This document shows positions 52,355 to 61,940 of a DNA stretch of 64,000 nt, one piece after another. Location of the stretch: NCBI GenBank assembly GCA_039636795.1, contig CP143430.1, forward strand, positions 3,596,001 to 3,660,000, read 5' to 3'. Numbering within the stretch: the stretch's first letter is position 1; every line of letters begins with the position of its first letter. Below the pieces are notes generated by a model. That model was not told where the DNA came from and searched no databases. It worked only from the letters and a program-made list of their open reading frames with translations. The DNA is from Micrococcaceae bacterium Sec5.1 (GTDB lineage Bacteria; Actinomycetota; Actinomycetes; Actinomycetales; Micrococcaceae). Position numbers and translations under genes: made by a program.

Positions 52355-53152
52355 CTAGATTGTGTAGTGGACCCCGGCAACTGCAACAGCAACGTCCCCG
52401 GAAAACACCGGTTTGGCCTCGGACATTACCTTGGTCTGCGAAGTCCACACCGGAATATGAGTCAGAAGCAGGCGCTTGGCTCCGGCGTTCATGGCGGCTT
52501 CCCCAGCGCGCTTGCCCGTCAGGTGCACGTCCTTGATGGCGTCGTCGCGGCCTTCCTCGAACGCGGCCTCGCACAGGAACAAGTCAGCGCCACTGGCTGC
52601 CTCCTCCAGCCCCTGGCACGAATCGGTGTCCCCCGAATATGTCAGTACCCGGGTTATGGGCGTTCCATCCTTGCCTGGTTCCGTTGCCGTGACTCGCAAT
52701 GCGTAGGCTTCTTCCACGGGATGGTTGACGCCGTAGGGCGTCACCGTGAAGGGGCCAACGGTGACAGGCTTCTGTTCGGCCCAATGAGTAAAGTCGAACT
52801 CCTCATGCATGCCCGGATCCAGGTCCAGCCCATAGGCTGTTGCCATCCTGTCCGCGGTTGCTGCCGGCCCCCACACGGGAATCCGGTCCCGACCCCAACC
52901 GCCGGGCTTCCACCGGACTGCTACGTGGAGGCCACACAGGTCCATGCAATGGTCCGGGTGCAGGTGCGTGAGGAATATGGCGTCGATGTCCTCAAGATCC
53001 GTGTAACGCTGGATGGCACCCAACGCCCCGCTCCCGAGATCCATCACGATCTTCCATTCCCGTTCACCGTCGTGTGCAGTCACCAGATAGCACGACGCCG
53101 GCGAGCCGGGACCGGGAAAGGAACCAGTACAGCCCACGATGGTCAGTTTCAC
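52355..53152 (-). CDS. Metallo-beta-lactamase-fold hydrolase (RNase Z/phosphodiesterase-like)
   Basis: The 265-residue protein has the MBL zinc motif [15 protein letters not shown], then [30 protein letters not shown] and LLLTHIPVW. The sequence resembles the cyclic-phosphodiesterase/RNase Z-like branch of the superfamily and has no flexible arm of true tRNase Z, so nucleotide or RNA phosphodiester hydrolysis is the likely activity. Its ATG overlaps the murI stop by 4 nt; between murI and rph it is a standard actinobacterial neighbour. Confidence 0.88.
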   Translation of the reverse strand: MKLTIVGCTGSFPGPGSPASCYLVTAHDGEREWKIVMDLGSGALGAIQRYTDLEDIDAIFLTHLHPDHCMDLCGLHVAVRWKPGGWGRDRIPVWGPAATADRMATAYGLDLDPGMHEEFDFTHWAEQKPVTVGPFTVTPYGVNHPVEEAYALRVTATEPGKDGTPITRVLTYSGDTDSCQGLEEAASGADLFLCEAAFEEGRDDAIKDVHLTGKRAGEAAMNAGAKRLLLTHIPVWTSQTKVMSEAKPVFSGDVAVAVAGVHYTI

Positions 53153-54243
53153 AGGCCACGTCCTTGGACAGCACTGGAAGCGGGGCTGGGTCCGTTGTCC
53201 GGTTGCACGAAGTAAGAGCGGCGCGAGAGTCCGGCCCCTCCCCGTGCTGCTTCCAGCATTTCCGGGGTGATGCGCGCCAGGCTGCCGGTGGGATATTGGG
53301 CAGCCACGTGGTCAACGTGTTTGACGGACAGGACCTCGGGGCCCAGGAAGCGGCGGGCGAGTGTTTCAAATTGGACAGCATCGCCCGTTGCGATGAACTC
53401 ATGGCTGGGGGCACTTGTGTCGGTTCGCTGGATACCGTGAGTGGCCAAGGCACGGTAGACGTCCTTGGCAGTTTCCTCCGCGCTGGATACCAGGGTCACG
53501 TCCTCCCCCATGACGAACGAGATCACTCCGGTCAACAGAGGGTAGTGCGTGCACCCGAGCACCACGGTGTCCACACCAGCGTGTTTCAGTGGCTCCAGAT
53601 ACTCATTGGCGGCTGCCAGAAGGTCCGGGCCCGTGGTGATGCCGGCTTCAACGAAGTTCACGAAGGCGGGGCAAGCCACGGACGTGATGGCAAGATCCGG
53701 GGCTGCCGCGAACGTGTCCTCATAGGCGCGCGAACCTACTGTGGCTGATGTCCCGATAACGCCGATCCTGCCGGAACGGGTGGCCGCGACAGCCCTGCGC
53801 ACAGCGGGTTGAATGACCTCAATAACAGGGATCCCGTAACGCGCCGTATAGCGTTCACGCGCATCCCGGAGAACTGCGGCCGAAGCAGAGTTACAGGCAA
53901 TGGTCAGAAGCTTCACGCCGGAATCCACCAACTCGTCCATGACGCCCAGGGCGTTGGCCCGGACTTCGGCGATGGGCAGCGGGCCATAGGGTCCGTTGGC
54001 GGTATCCCCCACGTACAGGATCGATTCGTTGGGGAGCTGATCGATGATGGAGCGAGCTACCGTCAACCCACCAACGCCGGAATCAAAGACACCAATCGGG
54101 CGGGATCCCATGAGCTCATTGGAGACCCCCAAGTCACCGGGCGAGGCCACAACCGGGGCCCCTGTAGCGCTTGGTGATCCGGCGCCTGTTGAACTGTCGC
54201 CCTTTGAACTGCCGCCCGTTGAACTGCCAGATGCTGAAGTCAT
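53149..54243 (-). CDS. murI: Glutamate racemase
   Basis: Supplies D-glutamate for peptidoglycan. The racemase core starts [18 protein letters not shown] and contains [14 protein letters not shown], the first catalytic Cys in [26 protein letters not shown] sequence and the second Cys in [13 protein letters not shown]. The core begins at residue ~46 after an extra Ser/Gly/Thr-rich N-terminus encoded partly by three 15-bp repeats. Possible starts are ATG 54282, ATG 54243 (chosen) and ATG 54111, the last giving a protein without the extension. Confidence 0.93.
   Translation of the reverse strand: MTSASGSSTGGSSKGDSSTGAGSPSATGAPVVASPGDLGVSNELMGSRPIGVFDSGVGGLTVARSIIDQLPNESILYVGDTANGPYGPLPIAEVRANALGVMDELVDSGVKLLTIACNSASAAVLRDARERYTARYGIPVIEVIQPAVRRAVAATRSGRIGVIGTSATVGSRAYEDTFAAAPDLAITSVACPAFVNFVEAGITTGPDLLAAANEYLEPLKHAGVDTVVLGCTHYPLLTGVISFVMGEDVTLVSSAEETAKDVYRALATHGIQRTDTSAPSHEFIATGDAVQFETLARRFLGPEVLSVKHVDHVAAQYPTGSLARITPEMLEAARGGAGLSRRSYFVQPDNGPSPASSAVQGRGL
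54187..54231 (-). repeat. Three 15-bp repeats in the 5' end of murI
   Basis: Units at 54187-54201, 54202-54216 and 54217-54231 share TTGAACTG-CGCC and encode a GSSTG-like pentapeptide repeat in frame. Confidence 0.85.
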
Positions 54244-54346
54244 GATTATTCGAGAATAAGGCTTCCCCTGTGTTGCGGCCATTACCTGTGGCCTCCGCCT
54301 CGTGTCTGATGTGTCACACAGGTGGGCCCGGCGATGGCCTCCGCGA

Positions 54347-54913
54347 TCAGGATTTTGCCTGCCTGGCCGCCATCATCGATTGCACCAGCGACTCCTGAAG
54401 CCAGGTGGTGAAGTTGTAGACCAATGCCAGGTAACTCTCCACATCCTCCGCCTGGCTCCAGTCCTGCATGCTGTGGATGTGCTCGGCGTCCGCCTCGTCA
54501 CGGATGTCCAGGCGTTCAGCCAAAACCAGGCGAACATCATTCAGGGCCATGGACCAGCGCGTTGCGTCCTCCGGGGTCAGCACAAGATCGTCCTTGTCCA
54601 GGCCCATCGCCGTAGCCTTCAAGGCGCCAATCTTGTTTTCCCGCACCGAGCGTTCGGTCAATTGCCGGAACTCAAGCGAGCCGCCGTCGTCGTCCTTCAT
54701 GACGTTTGGCAGAAGCCGCAGCAAGGCGCGATCGCTCGGTTGCTTCACGTCCATGTCCAGGCCGATCAAGGCGGCCAGCGGGTCCTCGTTCTCCCTGGCG
54801 TCGGACTCCAGCATCGAGATGACGTCGTCCAGCAGCCCCCGTAAAAGATCCCGTTCGGCAGGCTCCAGGTAGCCGGTGATTCCCTTGAGTCCGTATTTGA
54901 ATGCCTTAGCCAC
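54347..54913 (-). CDS. DUF2017 family protein
   Basis: The 188-residue cytoplasmic protein is of unknown function and nearly always lies next to clpS in actinobacteria. It begins [20 protein letters not shown] and includes [34 protein letters not shown] and a helical C-terminus. GTG 54913 overlaps the clpS end by 8 nt; a longer open frame to 54982 lies within clpS. A role with the Clp adaptor is suggested only by gene order. Confidence 0.9.
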   Translation of the reverse strand: MAKAFKYGLKGITGYLEPAERDLLRGLLDDVISMLESDARENEDPLAALIGLDMDVKQPSDRALLRLLPNVMKDDDGGSLEFRQLTERSVRENKIGALKATAMGLDKDDLVLTPEDATRWSMALNDVRLVLAERLDIRDEADAEHIHSMQDWSQAEDVESYLALVYNFTTWLQESLVQSMMAARQAKS

Positions 54914-55268
54914 GCTGGCGGCCGCCCTTCCCGGGTGCTTCGTTTCCGCTTGCGGCTTTCTCCACAGTGGCCCACAGGCCAAAGCCGTGCATGGCTACTG
55001 CGTGCTGCTCAACCTGTTCCTTGCTGCCGTGCGCCACGATGGATCGGCCCTTCTTGTGGACCTCCATCATGAGCTTGTGTGCCTTGGACTCGGAGTAGCC
55101 GAAGTAACTCTGGAACACATAGCTGACGTAACTCATGAGGTTGACGGGATCATTCCAGATCACCAAATTCCAGGGGATGTCCGGGGCAGTCAGGACATCG
55201 GTGGACGTCTGCTCTACAGCTTTCGTCCGCTCATCGATGTCCGTGCCAAATGCAACGCTAGGGGTCAT
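54906..55268 (-). CDS. clpS: ATP-dependent Clp protease adaptor ClpS
   Basis: Delivers N-degron substrates to the Clp unfoldase. The 120-residue protein contains the ClpS core PWNLVIWNDPVNLMSYVSYV, FGYSESKAHKLMMEVHKKGR and AMHGFGLWATVEK; the Asn-Asp-Pro pocket and Met residues for binding the N-terminal residue are present. A TAGAAT box 6 nt before the ATG marks a leaderless start. First gene of clpS-DUF2017-murI-MBL-rph-rdgB and divergent from pncB. Confidence 0.95.
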   Translation of the reverse strand: MTPSVAFGTDIDERTKAVEQTSTDVLTAPDIPWNLVIWNDPVNLMSYVSYVFQSYFGYSESKAHKLMMEVHKKGRSIVAHGSKEQVEQHAVAMHGFGLWATVEKAASGNEAPGKGGRQRG

Positions 55269-55274
55269 CTGTCC

Positions 55275-55280
55275 ATTCTA
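55275..55280 (-). promoter_or_regulatory. -10 box of leaderless clpS
   Basis: TAGAAT, then GGACAG, then ATG 55268. It faces the pncB promoter 13 bp away. Confidence 0.6.
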
Positions 55281-55293
55281 TGGCGGCTCGCAC

Positions 55294-55299
55294 TAGAGT
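55294..55299 (+). promoter_or_regulatory. -10 box of leaderless pncB
   Basis: TAGAGT, then GAATTC, then GTG 55306. With the clpS -10 box it forms a very compact divergent promoter; the two start codons are only 37 bp apart. Confidence 0.6.
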
Positions 55300-55305
55300 G
55301 AATTC

Positions 55306-56634
55306 GTGAGTAGAGCCGCGTCCTGGGACCATCCCGCCACTTCCTTGTACACCGACCACTACGAGTTGACGATGCTCCAGGCCGCCCTGCACTCCGGGGC
55401 TGCGCATCGCCGCTCAGTGTTTGAAGCCTTCGCCCGGCGTCTGCCTGACGGCCGCCGGTATGGTGTGGTGGGCGGAACCGGACGCCTCCTGGAAGGAATC
55501 GCCGACTTCAGCTTCGGCGAAGCCGAGCTCGCGTTCCTTGAGCGGAACAAGGTGGTCAACCAGGAGACACTGGACTACCTGGCCAACTACAAATTCAATG
55601 GAGACATCTGGGGTTACGCGGAAGGCGACGCCTACTTCCCCAACTCCCCCATCCTTATCGTTGAGTCCACGTTTGCCGAAGCCTGCATTCTGGAGACCTA
55701 CATCCTCTCCGTCCTGAACCACGACAGCGCCATCGCTTCTGCCGCGTCAAGGATGACGTCGGCGGCCGGTAACCGGCCATGCATCGAAATGGGTTCCCGC
55801 CGCACCCAGGAAGAATCCGCGACGGCGGCTGCCCGTGCCGCCGTAATCGCCGGCTTCGCCAGCACCTCCAACCTTGAGGCAGGGCGGCGCTACGGCATCA
55901 AGACCGTTGGTACTGCCGCGCACTCCTTCACCCTCCTGCATGACACCGAACGCGAGGCCTTCGAAGCCCAGATCGCCGCATTCGGCCCGGGAACCTCGCT
56001 GCTGGTGGACACGTACGACGTCGAAGCAGCGGTGCGCACCGCCGTCGAACTCGCAGGGGACAAACTTGGCGCCGTCCGCCTGGACTCGGGCGACCTGATT
56101 GCCCAGGCGCAATGGGTCCGCCAGCTGTTGGACGACCTTGGAAACGTGAACACCCGGATCGTGGTGACCTCCGACCTCGACGAATTCGCCATCGCCGCCC
56201 TCCAGTCCGCCCCAGTGGACTCCTACGGGGTTGGCACGTCCTTGGTGACGGGCTCCGGCGCTCCGACCGCCAGCATGGTGTACAAGCTGGTGAGCAGGAC
56301 AAACGACGCCGGCGAGTTCATCTCCGTTGCTAAAGCGGCCAAGAACAAGGCCAGCGTCGGGGGACGCAAGTACGCCCTGCGCAAGCTCAACGAACATGGA
56401 AGGGCTACGCAGGAGATCGTTGGAATAGGTCGCCGGCCGGAGGACGACGGAAACGACCGTTCGTTGTTGCACCAATTCATCAAGAACGGTGAACTCCTGC
56501 CCGGCTGGACGGGCCCCGAAGGCGTGGTCCGCGCCAAAGAACGGCATGCCGCCACCATGGCCGAACTGCCTGCTGTAGTGAACCGCCTGCAGCGCGGCGA
56601 AGCCGCCATCCCCACCATCTACGAGGAGAACTGA
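55306..56634 (+). CDS. pncB: Nicotinate phosphoribosyltransferase
   Basis: Converts nicotinate and PRPP to nicotinate mononucleotide in the Preiss-Handler salvage route. The 442-residue protein has YTDHYELTMLQAALHSGAAH, FEAFARRLPDGRRYGVVGG, MGSRRTQEESATAAARAAVI, GTAAHSFTLLHDTEREAFEA (the autophosphorylated His region), AVRLDSGDLIAQAQWVRQLL and GVGTSLVTGSGAP. The TGA overlaps the pncA ATG by one base, so both salvage enzymes are made from one message. Confidence 0.96.
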   Translation: MSRAASWDHPATSLYTDHYELTMLQAALHSGAAHRRSVFEAFARRLPDGRRYGVVGGTGRLLEGIADFSFGEAELAFLERNKVVNQETLDYLANYKFNGDIWGYAEGDAYFPNSPILIVESTFAEACILETYILSVLNHDSAIASAASRMTSAAGNRPCIEMGSRRTQEESATAAARAAVIAGFASTSNLEAGRRYGIKTVGTAAHSFTLLHDTEREAFEAQIAAFGPGTSLLVDTYDVEAAVRTAVELAGDKLGAVRLDSGDLIAQAQWVRQLLDDLGNVNTRIVVTSDLDEFAIAALQSAPVDSYGVGTSLVTGSGAPTASMVYKLVSRTNDAGEFISVAKAAKNKASVGGRKYALRKLNEHGRATQEIVGIGRRPEDDGNDRSLLHQFIKNGELLPGWTGPEGVVRAKERHAATMAELPAVVNRLQRGEAAIPTIYEEN

Positions 56635-57260
56635 TGTCCAGGGCCCTGATCATCGTCGATGTCCAGAACGACTTCTGCGAAGGCGGCAGCCTCGCAGTCG
56701 AAGGAGGCGCTGCAGTTGCCGGCGCCATCACCGAGTACGTGGATGCAAACCAACAGCATTTCGACCACATCGTGGCCACCCAGGATTGGCACATCGAACC
56801 GGGAAGCCATTTCTCCGATGAGCCGGACATGGTGGATTCCTGGCCGCCGCATTGCCGGGCCCGGACCAAAGGAGCTGAACTCCACGAGGACCTGGACCCG
56901 GAATACATCCAGGCTTACTTCCGTAAAGGACAGTACACAGCGGCTTACTCCGGCTTTGAGGGCGTCCTTGCCCCGGAGGATGATGTTCCTTCCGGGGACC
57001 TCAAGGCCGGCACCGCCCAGGCCGAGGTCGTGGATGAAGATGCAATCGGGCTCGATGACTGGTTGCAAAGCCACGACGTCGAAGAGGTAGTGGTGGTAGG
57101 CATCGCGACGGACTACTGCGTCAAGGCAACGGCCCTGGATGCTGTCCAAGCCGGGTACACCACTACGGTCATCGCGGATCTCACAGCCGGAATCGCCGAG
57201 GACCTCACTGAAACCTTCGACGAAATGGAGGCCGCCGGCGTCGAGGTTGAACGCAGCTAA
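56634..57260 (+). CDS. pncA: Nicotinamidase
   Basis: Hydrolyses nicotinamide to nicotinate, feeding PncB. The 208-residue isochorismatase-fold enzyme has catalytic Asp9 in LIIVDVQNDFCEGGSLAV, the metal site in ATQDWHIEPGSHFS (Asp and His), a Lys in FRKGQYTAAYSGFEGV and catalytic Cys near residue 162 in VGIATDYCVKATALDA. It would also activate pyrazinamide. Convergent with the helicase, with 6 bp between stops. Confidence 0.96.
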   Translation: MSRALIIVDVQNDFCEGGSLAVEGGAAVAGAITEYVDANQQHFDHIVATQDWHIEPGSHFSDEPDMVDSWPPHCRARTKGAELHEDLDPEYIQAYFRKGQYTAAYSGFEGVLAPEDDVPSGDLKAGTAQAEVVDEDAIGLDDWLQSHDVEEVVVVGIATDYCVKATALDAVQAGYTTTVIADLTAGIAEDLTETFDEMEAAGVEVERS

Positions 57261-57266
57261 GCCCGG

Positions 57267-59042
57267 CTACTTTCGGCCGATGAACCAATCCTGCAACTTA
57301 CGCAAGCGCGCCTGAAGTTGTTCCTCGTTCGCCTGGGCTACAGCAGGTCCACCGCACAGTTCGCGCAGCTTTGTGTGCACCACTCCATGCGGTGTGCCTG
57401 TCCGGGCGGACCAGGCTGCTACGTTCTTGGCCAGTTCGTTGCGTAAGTCCATGAGCATGCGGTGGTCGGGTATGGCCGGTGCAGCTGCGGCAGCCAAAGG
57501 CGACTGACGTTTTTTGCGCGATTGCTGTTCGTGCTGCCGCTGACGCAGCAACGTCCCTACTTGCTCGGCGTCGAGAAGCCCGGGAATGCCCAGGAAGTCC
57601 AACTCGTCATCAGAGCCGATGTCCGCTCCCGTACCGAATTCACCGCCGTCGAAAAGGACGCGGTCAAAGGAAGCCTGCGAGTCCAGAGCTTCGAACTTGC
57701 CCTTGGTCAGTTCGTCCGAAGCCTTGTCCTCGCGGTTGGCTTCGGCCATGAGGTTCTCTTCAGGGCTGAAGAGTCCGTCCTCATCCTTTTCCGGGCGGTC
57801 AAGGGCGTGGTCGCGCTCGGCCTCCATCGTGTTGGCCAGCACCATGAGGGGTGGTACTGACGGCAGGAAGACCGACGCCGTCTCGCCCCTTTTGCGGGCA
57901 CGCACAAAGCGGCCTACGGCCTGGGCAAAAAACAGCGGCGTAGAGGTGGACGTGGCGTAGACGCCCACCGAGAGGCGAGGAACGTCCACACCTTCGGAGA
58001 CCATGCGGACGGCGACCATCCACCGTTTGTCTCCCGCGGAGAAGTCCTCGATCTTGCTGGAAGCCTTCGAGTCGTCAGAAAGAATTACTGTGGGCGATTG
58101 TCCGGTGATCTTCTTAAGCTGCCCAGCGTAGGCACGGGCGTCCTCGTGGTCCGTGGCGATAACCAGCCCACCGGCATCCGGGACGGTCCGGCGGACCTCG
58201 CCAAGGCGTTTATCCGCAGCGGCAAGGACAGCCGGGATCCATTCTCCGGTTGGGTTCAACGCAGTACGCCACGCTTGGGAGGTGATGTCCTTGGTGACTG
58301 CGGCTTCACCAAGGGAGGCGGCCATTTCGTCACCTGCACTGGTCCTCCAGCGCATCTGGCCTGAGTAAGCCATGAAAAGCACGGGACGCACCACGTGGTC
58401 CCGGAGGGCATTGCCGTAGCCATACGTGTAATCGGCTTTGGAGCGTCGAATACCGTCGCGGTCCTCGGCGTATTCCACGAACGGGATGGGTGAGGTATCG
58501 GAACGGAACGGCGTACCGGTCAGGGAAAGGCGCCTTGCCGCTGGATCAAAGGCCTCGCGCAAGCCGTCACCCCAGGACAGGGCCTCTCCACCGTGGTGGA
58601 TTTCGTCCAGGATGACCAGCGTCCGGGCGGCTTCTGTTTTGGCACGGTGCAGCATCGGCTTGCTCGCCACCTGGGCATATGTCACAGCGACACCAACGAA
58701 CCCACGGCCATGCTGGCCGTCGGAATTCTTGAAGTTGGGGTCGATGGCAATGCCCACCCGGGCAGCAGCGTCAGCCCACTGCCGCTTCAGGTGATCCGTG
58801 GGCGCGACGATAGTGATCCTGTTAACAACGCCGCTATCCAGCAGCGTGGAGGCAATCCGCAAGGCAAAGGTCGTTTTACCAGCGCCAGGCGTAGCCACTG
58901 CAAGGAAATCCTTTGGATGCCTGGCCATGTAGAGGTCCAGGGCTTCCTGCTGCCAGGCACGCAGCTTGGGTGCTGTACCCCAGGCGGCGCGTTCCGGGTA
59001 TGCCGGAGGCAGGGATGGACCACCAAATAATGTTTCTGTCAT
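57267..59042 (-). CDS. DEAD/DEAH-type helicase
   Basis: The 591-residue superfamily 2 helicase has Walker A AVATPGAGKTTFALRIAS, motif II VILDEIHHGGEAL (DEIH), motif III LSLTGTPFRSD, and C-terminal VAVRMVSEGVDVPRLSVGVY then FAQAVGRFVRARKRGE. An acidic insert and a basic C-terminal region (RKKRQSPLAAAAAPAIPDHR) follow. The nucleic-acid substrate is unknown; the compact architecture is widespread in actinobacteria next to DUF3039, as here. GGGGGAG SD precedes the ATG. Confidence 0.92.
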   Translation of the reverse strand: MTETLFGGPSLPPAYPERAAWGTAPKLRAWQQEALDLYMARHPKDFLAVATPGAGKTTFALRIASTLLDSGVVNRITIVAPTDHLKRQWADAAARVGIAIDPNFKNSDGQHGRGFVGVAVTYAQVASKPMLHRAKTEAARTLVILDEIHHGGEALSWGDGLREAFDPAARRLSLTGTPFRSDTSPIPFVEYAEDRDGIRRSKADYTYGYGNALRDHVVRPVLFMAYSGQMRWRTSAGDEMAASLGEAAVTKDITSQAWRTALNPTGEWIPAVLAAADKRLGEVRRTVPDAGGLVIATDHEDARAYAGQLKKITGQSPTVILSDDSKASSKIEDFSAGDKRWMVAVRMVSEGVDVPRLSVGVYATSTSTPLFFAQAVGRFVRARKRGETASVFLPSVPPLMVLANTMEAERDHALDRPEKDEDGLFSPEENLMAEANREDKASDELTKGKFEALDSQASFDRVLFDGGEFGTGADIGSDDELDFLGIPGLLDAEQVGTLLRQRQHEQQSRKKRQSPLAAAAAPAIPDHRMLMDLRNELAKNVAAWSARTGTPHGVVHTKLRELCGGPAVAQANEEQLQARLRKLQDWFIGRK

Positions 59043-59154
59043 GCGGACTCCCCCGGCCTGATGGCAGCGAAAATTAGCCCCGGTTCTCCGGGCACGCGGC
59101 AGTGGACCGCATTGCGGTCACGATCGGAAGGGACCTGTGTTCTCTTCCCACCCA

Positions 59155-59481
59155 CTACTTGGAATTGCCCGGGCCGCTGTCTCCACCGTCTTTACCTGGA
59201 CGGAGACCCTCATAGATCTCCTTGCACTCCGGGCAGACCGGGAACTTCTGGGGATCGCGCCCCGGCGTCCAGACTTTGCCGCAAAGGGCAATGACGGGCT
59301 CGCCGGTCATGGCCGACTCCATGATCTTTTCCTTGCGAACATAGTGCGAGAACCGCTCGCGGTCGCCGGGCTCCACTTCCTGGCGCGTTTCCTCGCGCTC
59401 AATGGTGGATGTGGACGTTCCGGCTCCGGAAAGCTCGCGCATGGGGTCGTTTTCGAATGGATCCGGAGGAAGCGTAGTCAT
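59155..59481 (-). CDS. DUF3039 family small protein
   Basis: The 108-residue cytoplasmic protein has an acidic, Glu/Arg-rich first half and a C-terminal CGKVWTPGRDPQKFPVCPEC segment whose Cys-x(n)-Cys-x-x-Cys, with nearby His, looks like a zinc site. Function unknown. ATG 59481 follows TAAGAT by 7 nt; an upstream in-frame extension is unlikely. It runs in the same direction as the helicase, 112 bp upstream of it. Confidence 0.85.
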   Translation of the reverse strand: MTTLPPDPFENDPMRELSGAGTSTSTIEREETRQEVEPGDRERFSHYVRKEKIMESAMTGEPVIALCGKVWTPGRDPQKFPVCPECKEIYEGLRPGKDGGDSGPGNSK

Positions 59482-59488
59482 GACATCC

Positions 59489-59494
59489 ATCTTA
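59489..59494 (-). promoter_or_regulatory. -10 box of leaderless DUF3039 gene
   Basis: TAAGAT, then GGATGTC, then ATG 59481. Confidence 0.5.
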
Positions 59495-59498
59495 CCGT

Positions 59499-60281
59499 CT
59501 ACAGGCCCTGCCACTCCGGCTTGTTGTCGTAGGTGTGGCGGTAGTAATCGGCCAACTTCAGCGACGACGCCGCGGCCTCGTCCACCAAAATTGTGGCGTG
59601 AGGATGCATCTGCAGGATGGACGCAGCGCAAATGGCGGCTACCGGCCCTTCGACGAAGTCCCGCACTGCCTGGGCTTTTTGTGCACCTGTAGCCACCAGG
59701 ATGACGTGCCGGGCATCCATGATGGTGCCCAAGCCCTGGGTGACTACATGGTGAGGGACGTCGTCGACGCTGTTGAAAAAGCGGGCGTTGTCCTTGCGGG
59801 TCTGCTCGATCAGGGTTTTGATCCGGGTGCGGGACGCCAGCGACGAACCGGGTTCATTGAATCCAATGTGGCCGTCCGTGCCCACGCCCAGGATCTGGAG
59901 GTCCACGCCGCCGGCGGCTTTAATTGCATCCTCATAGGCCTGGCAGGCTGCTTCGAGGTCCTCTGCAGCACCGTCCGGCCCATGCACATTCTCAGGTTTG
60001 ATATTCACCCGGTTGGTAAATTCGCGCCGGATCACCTCGCGATAGGACTCCGGGTGACCGGCCTCAAGTCCGACGTACTCGTCCAGCGCAAAGCCGTGTG
60101 CCTCGCTGAAATCCACGCTCCCGGCTTCGTAACGCCGGGCCAATTCATCGTAGATCGGCAGCGGGGACGAACCCGTGGCCAAACCCAGAACGGCATTGGG
60201 CTTACGGCGCACAAGGGCTTCGATGGCATCTGCCGCCAAGGCGCCAATCTGCTTGGTGCCAGGGAGAATGACAACTTCCAT
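59499..60281 (-). CDS. nagB: Glucosamine-6-phosphate deaminase
   Basis: Converts glucosamine 6-phosphate to fructose 6-phosphate and ammonia during amino-sugar use. The 260-residue protein has VLGLATGSSPLPIYDELARR, the catalytic acid region FALDEYVGLEAGHPESYREV, LQILGVGTDGHIGFNEPGSS (Asp and His of the active site) and a C-terminal ASILQMHPHATILVDEAAAS. ATG 60281 has GAAAGG 8 nt upstream and is preferred to GTG 60287. No nagA or sugar transporter is adjacent. Confidence 0.96.
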   Translation of the reverse strand: MEVVILPGTKQIGALAADAIEALVRRKPNAVLGLATGSSPLPIYDELARRYEAGSVDFSEAHGFALDEYVGLEAGHPESYREVIRREFTNRVNIKPENVHGPDGAAEDLEAACQAYEDAIKAAGGVDLQILGVGTDGHIGFNEPGSSLASRTRIKTLIEQTRKDNARFFNSVDDVPHHVVTQGLGTIMDARHVILVATGAQKAQAVRDFVEGPVAAICAASILQMHPHATILVDEAAASSLKLADYYRHTYDNKPEWQGL

Positions 60282-60368
60282 CGTCACAGCCTTTCTAGGT
60301 AGGAATTGCGAGGTATTGAGAAAGAGGTTATCCCATGTCCCATGAGCTGGTCATGGTTGTTACGCGGT

Positions 60369-61940
60369 TTAGCGGTTCACACTGAGCTGGGCGAACATCT
60401 CCGGGCCCCGCGCATCCAGCCATTTACCGCCAAGGCGCACCCCGGCAACCAACAGAACCATTCCCACAAGTGGACCCACCACAAGGTTAATCCAGCCAGG
60501 GACGACGCTGCCGGTAAACAGTTGGGCTCCCATCAGCGCAAGCTGCGGGAGGAGCAAAAGAACCAGGACACCCATGCCTATCATCTGCACGGCCAGTGTC
60601 TGGGCAACGTTTCCGGGTGGCTTCTTGAACGGGCTGTCACCGGGCAAGGGCACGGCAATGTTGTATCGCGCGGAGATCACCGAGGACAACCCCAAACCAG
60701 TAAACAGAGTGCCCAGCGACAGGCCGATCAGGTTCGGAGCCCATGCCCAGGAACCAGTAAAGAAAAACGGACCTATGGAAAAAAGAAGCACAAGAGGCAG
60801 GGAAATGGTCAAGCACGCCATGGCACGGCCCAGGCGGTCATCCACACCCCTGACACCTGATGCCAGATGGAGGGCAAAAGCGGTGTTGTCATAGGAAACA
60901 TCAGCGCAGATGGACCACGCCATGACAAACGCCGTCAGTGGCCCAAGAAGCATGAGCATGCCGTAATCGCCGCTTTGGCTCCCGCTGAAGAAGAAGATCA
61001 CAGGAAACAGTGGAACCACCACCAGCGAGCCCGCATAACGGGGGTCTTTCATCCAATAAATCAAGGCGCGGGCAGCAACCGCGCCAGCCGGTGTACCTGG
61101 CAGGACATCGAACAAGCCACGCTTACCGCCCTTCTTGGCCGAACCTCCGGCGTACGGCGGCGTCACTAAAGCATGTTGAAGCAACGCGTGCCAGCACAGC
61201 AGCAATCCGGAAACTGTTGCCCCAGCAATGAGGAGTTTCAGTCCGGCGGAAACAACGTCTCCAGCCTCAAGGTCACCGCCCAGGGACCAGGCCGCGCCAA
61301 GAGGAGTCCAGGACACTGTACGGGCAAGCGCAGGGAGATAATCCGCCGTGCCACGAACTCCGTCGACGATACCCACGATGATGGGACCCATCAGCATGAG
61401 CGGGATGAAAAAGACGAGGCTGCTGACGTCCTTGAAGCGGCGGGACGACGCCAGTCCGGCAGTCGCCGTCGTCACTACTTTTGACAACACTATGCAGGTC
61501 AAGGCCCCCAAAAACGCGCCCAGCAACGCACCCGCCACCGCTGGAAAACTGCGCCACCACGTACCAACAGTGGCAAGCGCGGTAAGGGCTGTGGCGAGGC
61601 CCGGGATACCAATGAAACCTGCCAAGGCAAGGCCCGTGAGAAGCTGGCGGGGTGGGATCGCAGACGTGGTGAACCGGGCGGGATCCAGCGTCATGTCAGC
61701 TGCGGATGCAAGAAGGGGAACCACTGCCCAGCCAAGCAGCGCTGCAGCCCCGCCCAATACCACCACCGTGTGGGCGATTTCAGCGTCCGCCCAACGCAGG
61801 GCAATCAAGGCTCCAATCAAAAGGACCATGATTCCCAGCGCATACAACAGCCCGATGCCCATGCCAATGAGCTGCGCCGGGCTGCGCCTGAAGCCGTTCA
61901 GGAGCAACCGCCATTTAAGGCTTAGAAGGTGCGCAACCAC
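60369..61940 (-). CDS. ABC-2-type exporter permease
   Basis: The 523-residue membrane protein has about 12 predicted helices, alternating with short loops, and a cytoplasmic stretch near residue 270 (GGSAKKGGKRGLFDVLPGTP). It overlaps the ATPase gene by 19 nt, so the two form one exporter. Substrate unknown; the large two-bundle permease with a separate ATPase resembles exporters seen in many actinobacteria. Confidence 0.85.
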   Translation of the reverse strand: MVAHLLSLKWRLLLNGFRRSPAQLIGMGIGLLYALGIMVLLIGALIALRWADAEIAHTVVVLGGAAALLGWAVVPLLASAADMTLDPARFTTSAIPPRQLLTGLALAGFIGIPGLATALTALATVGTWWRSFPAVAGALLGAFLGALTCIVLSKVVTTATAGLASSRRFKDVSSLVFFIPLMLMGPIIVGIVDGVRGTADYLPALARTVSWTPLGAAWSLGGDLEAGDVVSAGLKLLIAGATVSGLLLCWHALLQHALVTPPYAGGSAKKGGKRGLFDVLPGTPAGAVAARALIYWMKDPRYAGSLVVVPLFPVIFFFSGSQSGDYGMLMLLGPLTAFVMAWSICADVSYDNTAFALHLASGVRGVDDRLGRAMACLTISLPLVLLFSIGPFFFTGSWAWAPNLIGLSLGTLFTGLGLSSVISARYNIAVPLPGDSPFKKPPGNVAQTLAVQMIGMGVLVLLLLPQLALMGAQLFTGSVVPGWINLVVGPLVGMVLLVAGVRLGGKWLDARGPEMFAQLSVNR

